IMG/VR virus record: IMGVR_UViG_3300034101_001875
Coordinates: 1 to 28,477 of that record
Source of the DNA: a virus
Strand: one strand, 5' to 3'
Length of the DNA: 28,477 nucleotides
The notes under the pieces: generated by a model
The model's database searches: none
The model's input: the letters and a program-made list of their open reading frames with translations, nothing else
Told to the model about the DNA's origin: nothing
Shown here: piece by piece, positions 28,321-28,477 of the stretch
Numbering within the stretch: position 1 is the stretch's first letter
How the letters are laid out: every line of letters begins with the position of its first letter
Made by a program: the position numbers and the translations under genes

Positions 28321-28477
28321 ATGAACTTTTTGAAGAGTCTTGTTAAGAGTAGTGGAAACGAACATGCAACTATTGCAATCGACGGAACCGAGGCCGATGT
28401 TTCGGGATTTGTTGACACCGGATCCTATGCGTTCAACGCATTAGTATCAGGTACGCTCACGGGCGGAATTGCTAACA
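28321..28477 (+). CDS. uvsX: UvsX-like RecA-family recombinase (truncated by the window edge)
   Basis: Only 52 codons are inside the window. MNFLKSLVKSSGNEHATIA, then GFVDTGSYAFNALVSGTLTGGIAN, is the UvsX N-terminus just before the Walker A region: TGSYAFNALVSGTL corresponds to the RecA-fold entry strand and GGIAN to the start of the ATP-site loop. It performs strand exchange in recombination-dependent replication and repair. Its place downstream of gp43 agrees with T4 order. It has its own consensus promoter and an SD TGGAGA, 9 nt ahead of the ATG. Confidence 0.88.
   Translation, partial: MNFLKSLVKSSGNEHATIAIDGTEADVSGFVDTGSYAFNALVSGTLTGGIAN

Overview
This window reads as part of the genome of a T4-like (tevenvirus-type) tailed phage, probably environmental or marine. 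All recognised genes lie on the + strand, are packed with ATGA or TAATG overlaps, and have moderate AT content. From about 17.7 kb to the right edge there is a T4-order replication block: sliding clamp (gp45), clamp loader large subunit (gp44), an unrecognised gene, clamp loader small subunit (gp62), RegA, a nucleotide/auxiliary group (dUTPase, a DUF6065-like protein, a DUF1599-type protein, an exported lysozyme-like protein, an S-adenosylmethionine decarboxylase-like protein, a DNA methyltransferase, a GroES/gp31-like co-chaperonin), DNA polymerase (gp43), a small membrane protein, a polysaccharide deacetylase-like protein, and the first 52 codons of UvsX. The host cannot be named from the window.

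The left half (1 to 8.7 kb) holds late-type or accessory genes of mostly unknown function: an HExxH protein, two paralogous proteins of unknown function, a zeta-toxin-like P-loop protein, a two-domain papain-fold/toxin-like protein and a DUF3293-like protein. Several proteins here and up to 16.9 kb begin with a short peptide closely resembling the T4 capsid targeting sequence (consensus like MKTYQEFIAE, cut after I/L-x-E by the prohead protease). They are therefore candidates for proteins packaged in the head and delivered with the DNA. This is the most interesting system I see.

The middle (9.1 to 15.6 kb) is a translation-support region: 14 tRNA genes (Arg, Lys, Leu x3, Gly, Ala, Ser x2, Asn, Gln, Pro, Val, Thr), a one-piece tmRNA with an unusually long, basic tag ending LALAA, a D-arm-less tRNA-like element, and a small protein resembling ribosome modulation factor. 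Interleaved are a conserved phage protein of unknown role, a Dps/ferritin-like protein, a PAP2 acid phosphatase, a HAD phosphatase and a PD-(D/E)xK nuclease-like protein.

Two promoter classes are visible. Sigma70-like promoters (TTGACA, 16-17 bp, TATAMT) precede the gene at 1043, the gene at 4535, several middle genes, the clamp, dUTPase and uvsX. T4-late-like boxes ([CT]/A-TAAATA) precede many others. In both classes several genes start exactly where transcription should start (box, 5-6 nt, ATG) and lack a Shine-Dalgarno sequence, which suggests systematic leaderless mRNAs.
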